45,018 nt of DNA from Nocardioides mangrovi (GCF_020073815.1 NZ_JAIQZJ010000025.1:1-45018); one strand, 5' to 3'. Shown: positions 16,786 through 25,206, numbered from the stretch's first letter. The notes: generated by a model not told the origin, from the letters alone. Numbers and translations: made by a program.

Positions 16786-17948
16786 AGGTACTCCAGGGCG
16801 AGCTGGTCGAGGCGCTCGAAGGCCATGCCCCGCTCGGCGGCGGCGTCCGGGTCGAACGACTCCGCGCGCAGGTCGGCGATGGTCTCGCCCGCCGCCAGCG
16901 ACGGCACGGCGAGCTGGTCGACGCGCGCGTCGGTGAGCGCCTGCTGGACCTCCGGGTCGGCGCGGAAGGCGCGGACCTTGTCGCGCAGGATCAGGTAGTT
17001 GCGCATGCAGGCACGCGCCGACTCCCAGACCCCGTCCATGTCCTCGGTCCGCGGCGGCTTGTAGTCGAAGTGCCGCGGGCCGTCGTACCCACCGTTCTCG
17101 ACGATGTCGACGGTCCAGAAGGCACCGCGCGCGTTGCCGGCGCCGAAGCGCAGGTCCTGGTCGTAGCGCGGGCCGGTCTGGCCGTTGAGGTCGATGTGGA
17201 AGAGCTTGCCGTGCCACAGCGCCTGGGCGAGGCCGTGGGCGTAGTTGAGCGAGGCCATCTCCTCGTGGCCGACCTCGGGGTTGAGGCCGACGAGGTCCGG
17301 GTTCTCCAGCTCGTTGATGAAGGCCAGCGCGTGCCCGACGGTCGGCAGCAGGATGTCGCCGCGGGGCTCGTTCGGCTTCGGCTCGATCGCGAAGCGCAGG
17401 CCGTAGCCCTGCTCCTCGGAGTAGGCGCCGAGGACGTCGAAGGCCTCCTTGTAGCGCGCGAGCGCGGACTTGATGTCCTTGGCGGCACCCGACTCGGCGC
17501 CCTCGCGGCCGCCCCAGGCCACGAAGATCTTGGCGCCGAGCTCGGCGGCCAGGTCGATCTGCTCGGCCGCCTTGCGGATCGCGAAGCGGCGTACGTCGCG
17601 GTCGTTGTTGGTGAAGCCGCCGTCCCGGAAGACCGGGTGCGAGAAGAGGTTGGTGGTCACCATCGGGACCACCACGCCGGTCTCCTCGAGCGCCTTGCGG
17701 AAGGGCGCGAGGTGCTGCTCCTTCTCCGCGGGGGAGGCGTCGAAGGGGAAGACGTCGTTGTCGTGGAAGGTGATCCCGTAGGCGCCCAGGTCGCTGAGGC
17801 GGTGGATCGCCTCCGCGGGGTCGAGGACGGGGCGCACGGCGCCACCGAACACGTCGACGCCCTGCCAGCCGACCGTCCACAGGCCGAAGGAGAAGCGGTC
17901 CTCGCGGGTCGGTGCGTAGGCGTCGGAGGTGGTGCTGGTCTGGCTCAT
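16770..17948 (-). CDS. xylA: Xylose isomerase
   Basis: 392 residues, the usual length for the actinobacterial class I enzyme. It turns D-xylose into D-xylulose (and glucose into fructose) using two divalent metals. Seen: FSFGLWTVGWQGVDVFGGAV near 19-38, catalytic ITFHDNDVFPFD near 59-70, WGGREGAESG near 144-153, metal ligand region IEPKPNEPRGDILLPT near 188-203, GLNPEVGHE near 219-227 and HIDLNGQ near 251-257. GAGGAG lies four bases before the ATG on the minus strand. It is divergent from xylF across a 192-base control region. No xylulokinase gene is found in the window. Confidence 0.96.
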   Translation of the reverse strand: MSQTSTTSDAYAPTREDRFSFGLWTVGWQGVDVFGGAVRPVLDPAEAIHRLSDLGAYGITFHDNDVFPFDASPAEKEQHLAPFRKALEETGVVVPMVTTNLFSHPVFRDGGFTNNDRDVRRFAIRKAAEQIDLAAELGAKIFVAWGGREGAESGAAKDIKSALARYKEAFDVLGAYSEEQGYGLRFAIEPKPNEPRGDILLPTVGHALAFINELENPDLVGLNPEVGHEEMASLNYAHGLAQALWHGKLFHIDLNGQTGPRYDQDLRFGAGNARGAFWTVDIVENGGYDGPRHFDYKPPRTEDMDGVWESARACMRNYLILRDKVRAFRADPEVQQALTDARVDQLAVPSLAAGETIADLRAESFDPDAAAERGMAFERLDQLALEYLYGVR

Positions 17949-18140
17949 CGGGCTCCTCGTTCCATCACGATTCGGTCACGCTCAGGCGTGCGCAGACTTG
18001 GTTTGAACGTGCAACAAAACACGCGCTCAGAACCGCTTGCGGTGGCCTGCGGGCGTAAGTATGTTGTCCGCCACAACATACCCGGTGACTGCCGTCACAT
18101 GACAGTGGTCACTGGATCCCGAACCACGGAGGTCGAGGAA
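17949..18140. promoter_or_regulatory. xylA–xylF divergent control region with operator
   Basis: For xylF, TTGCGG (18037-18042), 17 bases and TATGTT (18060-18065) form a promoter. The -10 box lies inside the perfect dyad GTATGTTGT-N5-ACAACATAC (18059-18081), so a bound repressor would block it. A weaker dyad TTGGTTTG-N6-CAACAAAA (17998-18019) lies on the xylA side. Overlapping dyads (GTGAC/GTCAC, CAGTG/CACTG) fill 18084-18114 before the xylF ribosome site. XylR, encoded downstream, is the likely binder. Confidence 0.6.
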
Positions 18141-19253
18141 ATGGTCAGGAACAAGGGTGCGCGCATGGCGTCCCTGGTGGCAGTGAGCGTGCTGGCGTTC
18201 GGCGGGCTCGCTGCTTGTGGAAGTGACAGCGACGGTGGCAGCAGCGACGGCGGCAGCAGCAGCGGCGGTGACGCCAAGGGCAAGGTCGGCGTCATCCTCC
18301 CCGACTCGAAGTCGTCGGTCCGGTGGGAGACCCAGGACCGCCCGAACCTCGAGGCCGCCTTCAAGGCCGCCGGCCTGGAGTCGATCATCCAGAACGCCGA
18401 GGGCTCGCCCGACACGTTCGGTCAGCTCTGCGACCAGATGATCACCGAGGGCGTCAACGTCCTCATCGAGACCGACCTCGACCCGGACTCGGGCAAGGCG
18501 TGCATCGACAAGGCCAAGAACGCCGGCATCGCGGTCATCGACTACGACCGCCTCACCCTCGGCGGCGGCGCGGACTACTACGTCTCGTTCGACAACGTGA
18601 AGGTCGGCGAGCTGCAGGGCCAGGGCCTCATCGACGGCCTCCAGGGCATGGGCGTCAAGTCGGGCAACATCGCCTTCATCAACGGCGCGGCGACCGACAA
18701 CAACGCGACCCTCTTCAAGCAGGGCTACGAGCAGGTCATCAAGGACGACGGCAGCTACAAGGTCGTCGCCGACCAGACCGGTGACTGGGACCCGGACACC
18801 GCCGGCAAGGTCTTCGACCAGTTCTACGCCGCCCACCCGGACCTCGTCGGTCTGATCACCGCCAACGACGGCATGGCCGGCGGCGTCATCGCTCGTGAGA
18901 AGGCCGCGGGCGTCGAGGGCAAGATCCCGGTGACCGGCCAGGACGCGACCCCCGAGGGTCTCGCCAACGTCCTGCAGGGCTACCAGTTCGGCACCGTCTT
19001 CAAGGACACCTCGCTCGAGGCCAAGGCCGCGTCCGACCTGGCGATCGCCATCATCAACGGCGACGACCCGTCGACCATCGCCACCGGCACCGTGAACGAC
19101 TCGGAGCTGGGTGTCGACGTCCCGTCGGTCCTGGCCACCCCGGTCTGGATCACCGCCGACAACGTCCAGGACGTCGTCGACGCCGGTCAGGCCAGCGCGG
19201 CGGACATCTGCAAGGGCATCGAGGACCTCTGCAAGAAGTACGGCGTCAGCTGA
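18141..19253 (+). CDS. xylF: Xylose ABC transporter, substrate-binding lipoprotein
   Basis: 370 residues. Signal peptide with lipobox LAAC (Cys26), a Gly/Ser-rich tether to about residue 45, then a periplasmic-binding-protein type 1 (ribose/xylose) domain: KVGVILPDSKSSVRWETQ near 48-65 (sugar contact region), GVNVLIETDLDPDSG near 108-122, IAVIDYDRL near 131-139 and LITANDGMAGGV near 236-247. It captures xylose outside the membrane and hands it to XylGH. The ATG at 18141 has GAGG upstream and gives the signal peptide directly. A stem-loop follows the stop, typical for binding proteins that must be made in excess. Confidence 0.93.
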   Translation: MVRNKGARMASLVAVSVLAFGGLAACGSDSDGGSSDGGSSSGGDAKGKVGVILPDSKSSVRWETQDRPNLEAAFKAAGLESIIQNAEGSPDTFGQLCDQMITEGVNVLIETDLDPDSGKACIDKAKNAGIAVIDYDRLTLGGGADYYVSFDNVKVGELQGQGLIDGLQGMGVKSGNIAFINGAATDNNATLFKQGYEQVIKDDGSYKVVADQTGDWDPDTAGKVFDQFYAAHPDLVGLITANDGMAGGVIAREKAAGVEGKIPVTGQDATPEGLANVLQGYQFGTVFKDTSLEAKAASDLAIAIINGDDPSTIATGTVNDSELGVDVPSVLATPVWITADNVQDVVDAGQASAADICKGIEDLCKKYGVS

Positions 19254-19285
19254 TCGCTGGCGGTCGTCCGACAGCGTGAAGACGC

Positions 19286-19313
19286 GGGGGCCCGTCCGAC
19301 AGGGCGGGCCCCC
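19286..19313 (+). terminator. Intercistronic stem-loop between xylF and xylG
   Basis: GGGGGCCCG (19286-19294) pairs with CGGGCCCCC (19305-19313). In the middle of an operon it probably lowers readthrough or protects the xylF message, giving more binding protein than transporter. Confidence 0.65.
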
Positions 19314-19345
19314 GTTCCACGATCAAAACCCCAGGAGGGTGACAC

Positions 19346-20104
19346 ATGTCGAGTGGAGAGCCGCTGCTCGAGCTGCGCGGCGTTCAGAAGACCTTCGGCG
19401 CCGTGCACGTGCTGCGCGGCGTCGATCTCACGGTACGACCCGGCCGCGTGACCGCGCTGGTCGGTGACAACGGTGCCGGCAAGAGCACGTTGATCAAGGG
19501 GATCGCCGGCATCTACCCCTTCGACGAGGGCGACTACCGCTTCGAGGGGAGCGAGGTCCACGTCAAGAGCCCGCGCGACTCGAACGCGCTGGGCATCGAG
19601 GTCGTCTACCAGGACCTCGCGCTGTGCGACAACCTGGACGTCGTCCACAACATGTACCTCGGTCGCGAGGTCACCAAGAACGGCCTCGTGGACGAGGACG
19701 CCATGGAGTCGCGCGCCCGCGAGACCCTCGACGGTCTCTCGGTCCGCACCCTGAAGTCCGTGCGCACCCGCGTCGCGTCCCTCTCGGGCGGCCAGCGCCA
19801 GACCGTCGCCATCGCGCGCGCAGTCCTGTGGAACTCCAAGGTCGTCATCCTCGACGAGCCGACCGCGGCCCTCGGCGTGGCGCAGACCGAGCAGGTCCTC
19901 AAGCTGGTCCGACGCCTGGCCGACCGTGGCCTCGGCGTCGTGCTGATCAGCCACAACCTCAACGACGTCTTCGAGGTCGCCGACGACATCGCGGTCCTCT
20001 ACCTCGGCCAGATGGTCGCCCAGGTCGACGCCGCTTCCACCACCCGGGACCGGATCGTCACGGCGATCACGACCGGCGAGCTGAACAAGGGGGATGCGGC
20101 ATGA
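19346..20104 (+). CDS. xylG: Sugar ABC transporter ATP-binding protein, single domain
   Basis: 252 residues. Walker A GDNGAGKST near 36-44, Q-loop VYQDLAL near 87-93, signature LSGGQRQ near 147-153, Walker B VVILDEPTAAL near 167-177 and H-loop SHN near 202-204. E. coli XylG carries two such cassettes (about 510 residues); this one has a single cassette and must act as a homodimer, as in the FrcA-like group. AGGAGG lies nine bases before the ATG. It shares ATGA with xylH. It powers xylose uptake at the inner face of the membrane. Confidence 0.92.
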   Translation: MSSGEPLLELRGVQKTFGAVHVLRGVDLTVRPGRVTALVGDNGAGKSTLIKGIAGIYPFDEGDYRFEGSEVHVKSPRDSNALGIEVVYQDLALCDNLDVVHNMYLGREVTKNGLVDEDAMESRARETLDGLSVRTLKSVRTRVASLSGGQRQTVAIARAVLWNSKVVILDEPTAALGVAQTEQVLKLVRRLADRGLGVVLISHNLNDVFEVADDIAVLYLGQMVAQVDAASTTRDRIVTAITTGELNKGDAA

Positions 20105-21351
20105 GCGTCTCGACCGACGAGATCCACGACGTGCAGCCGGACGACTCCGCCAGCACCCTCTGGAAGGACTACGTCGCCAAGATCCGCGGCGGCGACGTCG
20201 GGTCCCTCCCGGCGATCCTCGGGCTGGTCGTGCTCGTCGTCGCCTTCTCGCTCCTGCGGCCCGAGACCTTCACGAAGGCGTTCAACTTCGGCAACCTGAT
20301 CCAGCAGTCGGCCGGCGTCACCATCATCGCGATGGGCCTCGTCTTCGTGCTGCTGCTCGGCGAGATCGACCTCGCGGCCGGCTACACCGCCGGTGTGTCC
20401 GCGGCCGTCACGTCCGTCCTGATCTCCAACCACGGCTGGCCCGCTGCCGCGGCCATCGTGCTGGGACTGCTCACGGGCACGGCCATCGGCATCTTCCACG
20501 GCCTGATCGTGTCCCGGCTCGGCATCCCGTCGTTCGTCGTGACCCTGTCCACCTTCCTCGCGCTCCAGGGCGTCCTGCTGACGTTCATCGGTGAGAAGGG
20601 GTCGGTCAGCGCGGGCGACTTCATCGCGAAGCTCAACAGCGACAACCTCCCGATCTGGCTCGGCTGGGTCCTCGCGGTCGTGCTCGTGGCGGCGTACGCG
20701 CTGATGACGTTCGCGAACAACCGGCGTCGTCGGGGCAACGGTCTGACCAGTGAGCCGGACGTCCTGTGGGCGCTGAAGTCGGCGAGCCTCGCCGTCCTCG
20801 TGTTCCTGGTCGTCCTGTACCTGTCGATCGAGCGCAGCCCGAACGCGAACATCAAGTCGATCAAGGGCGTTCCGATCTCGCTCGTCATCATCATCGGCCT
20901 CGCCCTCGTGCTCAGCCTGGTGCTGGGGCGGACCCGGTGGGGCAGCCACGTCTACGCCGTCGGCGGCAACGCCGAGGCGGCGCGCCGTGCGGGCATCAAC
21001 GTCAAGATGGTGCAGCTGAGCTGCTTCATGATGTGCTCCACGGTCGCGGCCGTCGGCGGCATGATGCTCGCCAGCTACAGCGGCGGCGTGAACAACGTCT
21101 CCGGTGGCGGCCAGACCCTGCTCTACGCCGTGGGTGCGGCGGTCATCGGTGGCACCAGCCTCTTCGGTGGCAAGGGACGCGTCGTCGACGCGCTCATCGG
21201 TGGCACCGTCGTGGCGGTCATCCAGAACGGCATGGGTCTGATGAACCAGCCCGACAGCCGGAAGTACATCGTGACCGGCCTGGTGCTGCTCGTGGCAGCG
21301 AGCGTCGACGCGATCAGCCGTCGCCGCGCCGCTTCCACCGGTCGGGTCTGA
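20101..21351 (+). CDS. xylH: Xylose ABC transporter permease
   Basis: 416 residues with about ten hydrophobic spans, the first near 39-54 (LPAILGLVVLVVAFSLL). Family motifs include GVTIIAMGLVFVLLLGEIDL near 72-91 (ribose/xylose permease 'GEIDLS' motif) and NAEAARRAGINV near 297-308, the coupling loop that touches the ATPase. A polar loop around residues 199-220 (NNRRRRGNGLTSEPDV) splits the protein, as in XylH. The ATG overlaps the xylG stop. It forms the membrane channel for xylose. Confidence 0.93.
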   Translation: MSVSTDEIHDVQPDDSASTLWKDYVAKIRGGDVGSLPAILGLVVLVVAFSLLRPETFTKAFNFGNLIQQSAGVTIIAMGLVFVLLLGEIDLAAGYTAGVSAAVTSVLISNHGWPAAAAIVLGLLTGTAIGIFHGLIVSRLGIPSFVVTLSTFLALQGVLLTFIGEKGSVSAGDFIAKLNSDNLPIWLGWVLAVVLVAAYALMTFANNRRRRGNGLTSEPDVLWALKSASLAVLVFLVVLYLSIERSPNANIKSIKGVPISLVIIIGLALVLSLVLGRTRWGSHVYAVGGNAEAARRAGINVKMVQLSCFMMCSTVAAVGGMMLASYSGGVNNVSGGGQTLLYAVGAAVIGGTSLFGGKGRVVDALIGGTVVAVIQNGMGLMNQPDSRKYIVTGLVLLVAASVDAISRRRAASTGRV

Positions 21352-21363
21352 CGGGAGCCGACC

Positions 21364-22551
21364 TTGCCCACCCCCACCGGCGTCGGCACCGAGGAGCTGC
21401 GGCGTGCGAACCTGCGCGCCATCCTCCAGACGGTGCACACGCACGGCCCGACCACCCGCGCGGTGCTGACCAAGCAGCTCGGGCTCAACCGGAGCACCAT
21501 CGGTGCGCTCACCGGTGAGCTCCAGGCGCTCGGGCTGGTCTCTGAGGAGACGGCGGCGGTGGGGGGCAGGTCGGGACGTCCGTCCCACCTGGTGGTGCCT
21601 CGTCCCGACAATGTGGTGGTCGCGATCGACGTGGGCGTCGATCGGATCGCCGTGGCGCTGGTCGGGCTCGGGGGCGAGGTCCTGGACCGTCGCATCCGAG
21701 CCCACCAGCGCGGCGAGCACGACGTCGCCCACGTCGTGGAGTCCGTCGCCCAGATGGTCGACGACACCTTCGCGGCCGCCAGCGGACGCCGCTGCCTCGG
21801 CGTGGGCGTCGCCGTGCCGGGAGCGGTGCGGGCCAACGACGGTCAGGTCCGCTTCGCGCCCAACCTGGGCTGGTTCGACGAGCCCTTCACCGAGCTGCTC
21901 GCCGAGCGGCTCGGCAGGCCCGTCTCGACCGGCAACGACGCCAACCTCGGCGTCCTCGCGGAGCACGTGCGGGGTGCCGCGGTCGGCTACACCGAGGTCG
22001 CCTACCTCAGCGCCAGCGTCGGCATCGGTGGCGGCTTCCTCGTGGGTGGCCGTCCGCTGACCGGTGCCAGCGGGTACGCCGGCGAGGTCGGCCACATGCA
22101 GGTCGACAGCCAGGGGCCGGAGTGCCGCTGCGGCGCGGTCGGCTGCTGGGAGATGAAGGTCGGTGAGAACGTCCTCCTCCAGAACGCCGGCCGTCTGACG
22201 GGCGGCGGGCCACCGGCCGTCGCCGAGGTGATCGAGTCGGCGCGCGCGGGCGACGCCCGGGCCGCCGCCGCGGTCGAGGGCGTCGCCGAGTGGTGCGGCG
22301 TCGGGATCCGGGCGATCGTCAACCTCTTCAACCCCGAGGTCGTCATCCTCGGCGGCTGCCTCGCGCAGGTCTGGCGGGCCGCCGAGCCCGCCGTGCTGCA
22401 CTCATTCCAGCGCAGCAGCCTGATGTCGCCCCGCGCGGAGACGGTGATCCGCGCCGCCCGTCTCGGTGACGACTCGCCCCTCGTCGGGGCCGCGGAGCTG
22501 GCTTTCGAGCCGGTGCTCGACCACCCGCAGACCGTGCCGCAGGCTGTCTGA
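21364..22551 (+). CDS. xylR: ROK family transcriptional regulator (XylR)
   Basis: 395 residues. N-terminal winged helix: NLRAILQTVHTHGPTTRAVL near 14-33 and LGLNRSTIGALTGELQALGL near 39-58. The ROK sugar-binding domain follows, with VVAIDVGVDRIAVALVGLGG near 84-103, STGNDANLGVLAEH near 187-200, GHMQVD, and the zinc motif CRCGAVGCWE near 256-265. ROK regulators usually repress sugar genes and release DNA on binding the sugar. It is last in the xylFGH operon and probably acts on the GTATGTTGT dyad before xylF. The TTG start has GGGAG upstream; the uncommon start may keep levels low. Confidence 0.93.
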   Translation: MPTPTGVGTEELRRANLRAILQTVHTHGPTTRAVLTKQLGLNRSTIGALTGELQALGLVSEETAAVGGRSGRPSHLVVPRPDNVVVAIDVGVDRIAVALVGLGGEVLDRRIRAHQRGEHDVAHVVESVAQMVDDTFAAASGRRCLGVGVAVPGAVRANDGQVRFAPNLGWFDEPFTELLAERLGRPVSTGNDANLGVLAEHVRGAAVGYTEVAYLSASVGIGGGFLVGGRPLTGASGYAGEVGHMQVDSQGPECRCGAVGCWEMKVGENVLLQNAGRLTGGGPPAVAEVIESARAGDARAAAAVEGVAEWCGVGIRAIVNLFNPEVVILGGCLAQVWRAAEPAVLHSFQRSSLMSPRAETVIRAARLGDDSPLVGAAELAFEPVLDHPQTVPQAV

Positions 22552-22561
22552 GTCCTCAGCG

Positions 22562-22582
22562 GGTCCTGTGGACCGGTAGCCT
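22562..22582 (+). promoter_or_regulatory. Short hairpin and -10 box before pgsA
   Basis: GGTCC-TGT-GGACC (22562-22574) could end xyl transcription. TAGCCT (22577-22582) then gives a -10 box nine bases before the pgsA ATG, so the leader would be at most a few bases. Confidence 0.4.
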
Positions 22583-22591
22583 GCTGCCGCC

Positions 22592-23221
22592 ATGATGGAA
22601 CGTTTCCGCGCCTTCTGGACGAAGGTCATCTCGCCGATCGCCAACCTGCTGATCCGGCTGGGCGTCAGCCCCGACGCCGTGACCCTGGTCGGAACCCTCG
22701 GCGTCTGTGCCGGCGCGCTGGTCTTCTTCCCCCAGGGGATGCTGCTGACCGGCGTGCTGGTGATCACCGCCTTCGTGTTCAGCGACCTCATCGACGGCTA
22801 CATGGCCCGGACGACGGGGCGGGTGAGCAAGTTCGGGGCGTTCTGGGACTCCACCCTGGACCGGGTCGCCGACGGCGCGATCTTCATCGGCCTCGCGCTC
22901 TACTTCGCCTGGGAGGAGCCGAGCAGGCTCTACCTGGTGCTGAGCCTGGTCTGCCTGCTGATGGGGGCGGTCACGTCGTACGCCCGCTCGCGCGGTGAGA
23001 CCCTCGGCTTCGAGGTGAAGGTCGGCATCGCCGAGCGCGCCGACCGCCTGGTCGCGATCCTCGTGATGACCGGCTTCAGCGCCATCTTCGACGCTCCCGT
23101 GCTGCTCTACATCGCACTCTGGGCCCTCGCCGTCGCGTCGACGGTCACCGTCGGCCAGCGGGTGTGGGTGGTCCGGAAGCAGGCCCTCGCGGAGGCCGCA
23201 CTACCCTCCTCCCATGAGTGA
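22592..23221 (+). CDS. pgsA: Phosphatidylinositol phosphate synthase
   Basis: 209 residues, CDP-alcohol phosphatidyltransferase. The motif DGYMAR...G...D...D is complete in the stretch from DGYMARTTGRVSKFG to WDSTLDR (residues about 68-90). Mycobacterial PgsA1 has the same arrangement and makes phosphatidylinositol phosphate from CDP-diacylglycerol and inositol phosphate; the synteny (thrS, HIT, pgsA) supports that over phosphatidylglycerol phosphate synthesis. About six membrane spans are visible. The stop overlaps the pdxS start by eight bases, so the two are coupled and no patA or pimA gene lies between. Confidence 0.88.
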   Translation: MMERFRAFWTKVISPIANLLIRLGVSPDAVTLVGTLGVCAGALVFFPQGMLLTGVLVITAFVFSDLIDGYMARTTGRVSKFGAFWDSTLDRVADGAIFIGLALYFAWEEPSRLYLVLSLVCLLMGAVTSYARSRGETLGFEVKVGIAERADRLVAILVMTGFSAIFDAPVLLYIALWALAVASTVTVGQRVWVVRKQALAEAALPSSHE

Positions 23222-24101
23222 GAACACAGGCACCACCAGGGTCAAGCGCGGCATGGCCGAGATGCTCAAGGGCGGCGTCATCATGGACGTCGTCACGCCC
23301 GAGCAGGCCAAGATCGCCGAGGACGCCGGTGCCGTCGCGGTGATGGCGCTGGAGCGGGTCCCGGCCGACATCCGCGCCCAGGGCGGGGTCTCGCGGATGA
23401 GCGACCCGGACATGATCGACGGCATCATCGAGGCCGTCTCGATCCCGGTGATGGCCAAGGCCCGGATCGGCCACTTCGCCGAGGCGCAGGTCCTCCAGAG
23501 CCTGGGCGTGGACTACATCGACGAGTCCGAGGTGCTGACCCCCGCGGACTATGAGAACCACATCGACAAGTGGGCCTTCACGGTCCCCTTCGTCTGCGGT
23601 GCGACCAACCTGGGCGAGGCGCTGCGGCGGATCACCGAGGGCGCGGCGATGATCCGCTCCAAGGGCGAGGCCGGCACCGGCGACGTCTCCAACGCCGTCA
23701 CCCACATGCGCACCATCCGCAAGGAGATCCGCCGGCTCGGCGCGCTCCAGGAGGACGAGCTCTTCGTGGCGGCCAAGGAGCTGCAGGCGCCGTACGACCT
23801 GGTCAAGGAGGTCGCCGAGCAGGGCAAGCTCCCCGTCGTGCTGTTCACCGCGGGCGGCATCGCGACTCCTGCGGACGCGGCGATGATGATGCAGCTCGGT
23901 GCCGAGGGCGTCTTCGTCGGCTCGGGCATCTTCAAGTCGGGCAACCCGGCGCAGCGCGCCGAGGCGATCGTCAAGGCCACCACCTTCCACGACGACCCCG
24001 ACGTGGTCGCCAAGGTCTCCCGCGGGCTCGGCGAGGCGATGGTCGGCATCAACGTCGACGAGCCCGCCCGCTCGATCCAGTTCGCCGAGCGCGGCTGGTA
24101 G
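23214..24101 (+). CDS. pdxS: Pyridoxal 5'-phosphate synthase, synthase subunit
   Basis: 295 residues, the usual length. It joins ribose 5-phosphate, glyceraldehyde 3-phosphate and ammonia from PdxT to make PLP. Conserved: MLKGGVIMDVVTPEQAKIAE near 17-36, VMALERVPADIR near 43-54, the two catalytic lysines in MAKARIGH near 80-87 and IRSKGEAGTG near 147-156, and FTAGGIATPADAAMMMQLGA near 210-229. Its partner pdxT lies about 1.1 kb away, separated by a minus-strand serine hydrolase, an interruption of the usual pdxST pair. The start overlaps pgsA. Confidence 0.97.
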   Translation: MSENTGTTRVKRGMAEMLKGGVIMDVVTPEQAKIAEDAGAVAVMALERVPADIRAQGGVSRMSDPDMIDGIIEAVSIPVMAKARIGHFAEAQVLQSLGVDYIDESEVLTPADYENHIDKWAFTVPFVCGATNLGEALRRITEGAAMIRSKGEAGTGDVSNAVTHMRTIRKEIRRLGALQEDELFVAAKELQAPYDLVKEVAEQGKLPVVLFTAGGIATPADAAMMMQLGAEGVFVGSGIFKSGNPAQRAEAIVKATTFHDDPDVVAKVSRGLGEAMVGINVDEPARSIQFAERGW

Positions 24102-24104
24102 TCG

Positions 24105-25187
24105 CTACCTCTTCAGCGCCCACGTGACGGCGCGGGCCGCCTTGCGCGGTCCGTAGCCGTCGGTGGTGCCCGGCCCGAGGCGCACCACGATCGTGCGCGA
24201 GCCCGGGTCGACCATCGCGATCTGGCCGCGCAGGCCGATCGCGGAGAAGAGGTTGCCGGCGGCGCCCGGCACGAGGCGGCCGGTCACCGGCGTCACGGGC
24301 TGGCCGTCCTCGTCGACGTCGTCGATCGGTCCGCGCAGGGCGCCGTACCGGTTGACCCACCAGAGCAGCCCGTACGCCGCGTTGAGCGTGCTCGACGACT
24401 CGCCGACCGAGGCGTGCACGTAGCTCCGGGCCAGGATCCGGTGGCCGCCGACCGAGCCCTGCTGCAGGTAGAGGCGGGCGAAGCGCGCGAGGTCGAGGCA
24501 GGTCGACTCGACGCCGAAGTAGACGTTGGTCGAGCGGTCGGCGACGTCGCGGGTCATGAACGTGTGGGTCATGCCGAGCGGCTCGAAGAGCCGGGTGGCG
24601 GCGAAGCGGTCGGTGCGCGTGCCGGTGGCCGTGCGGAGCACCTTGTCGAGGACCTGGATGGCCGCGTTGTTGTAGGACCAGACGGTGCCGCGCGGGAACT
24701 CCTGGTCGAGCCCGATCGCGTAGGCCGTCCGGTTCCGCGCCTGCGTGAGCTGGGCGTAGTCGGAGTCGACCGACCAGAAGCGGCCGCTCACGTTGCTCAT
24801 CAGGTCGCGCACGGTGACGTCCGCGGACGCCGTGCCGCGCCAGGCGTGGACGTAGTCGGCGACCGGGTCGTCGAGGTCGAGGTCGCCGTCGCGCACGGCG
24901 ATGCCGACGAGGGCGCTGGTGATCGACTTGGTCACCGAGAAGGTCTGGCGGTGGGTGGTGCGGTCGGTGCCCCAGTTCCAGTCCCGCACCAGCCGGCCGT
25001 CGCGCACGACGGCGAAGCAGGTGCTGTCGTAGGACCTCGCCTGCCGGGCGACCTTCGCGAGCCGCTGGGGATGGAAGCCGGCCTTCGCCGGGGTGGTCGT
25101 GTGCCAGCCGTCGACCGTGGCGGCCCCGGCCGGCGCGGGCGTCAGGAACGCCAGGGCACAGGCCAGGGCCACGATCGCGACGCGCAC
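24105..25187 (-). CDS. Secreted serine hydrolase, class C beta-lactamase fold
   Basis: 360 residues with a signal peptide (ALACALAFLTPAPAGAAT, cleavage near residue 22). The SxxK motif is SVTKS near 86-90, the YxN motif is SYNNA near 175-179, and the GPGTTDGYGP region near the C-terminus is at the place of the third motif. These match esterase/6-aminohexanoate-dimer hydrolase-like and D-Ala-D-Ala carboxypeptidase-like enzymes of the beta-lactamase family; true beta-lactamase action is not implied. GTG 25187 gives the signal peptide. It is divergent from pdxT over 19 bases and ends three bases from pdxS, sitting alone between pdxS and pdxT. Confidence 0.85.
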   Translation of the reverse strand: MRVAIVALACALAFLTPAPAGAATVDGWHTTTPAKAGFHPQRLAKVARQARSYDSTCFAVVRDGRLVRDWNWGTDRTTHRQTFSVTKSITSALVGIAVRDGDLDLDDPVADYVHAWRGTASADVTVRDLMSNVSGRFWSVDSDYAQLTQARNRTAYAIGLDQEFPRGTVWSYNNAAIQVLDKVLRTATGTRTDRFAATRLFEPLGMTHTFMTRDVADRSTNVYFGVESTCLDLARFARLYLQQGSVGGHRILARSYVHASVGESSSTLNAAYGLLWWVNRYGALRGPIDDVDEDGQPVTPVTGRLVPGAAGNLFSAIGLRGQIAMVDPGSRTIVVRLGPGTTDGYGPRKAARAVTWALKR

Positions 25188-25206
25188 CCACCTAGGATGC
25201 AGGGTC
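25188..25206. promoter_or_regulatory. Divergent promoter (serine hydrolase / pdxT)
   Basis: On plus, TAGGAT (25193-25198) is eight bases before GTG 25207. On minus, CATCCT (25199-25194), a weaker match, is six bases before GTG 25187. The boxes overlap around CCTAGG, and no ribosome site is seen for either gene. Confidence 0.5.

Noticed and set aside
19999..22401. Long minus-strand open frame of 800 codons
   Set aside because: Shadow of xylH and xylR; product is charged low-complexity sequence.
24105..25187. Calling the serine hydrolase a beta-lactamase resistance gene
   Set aside because: The SxxK and YxN motifs are shared by many esterases and peptidases of the fold; nothing in the sequence points to drug hydrolysis.
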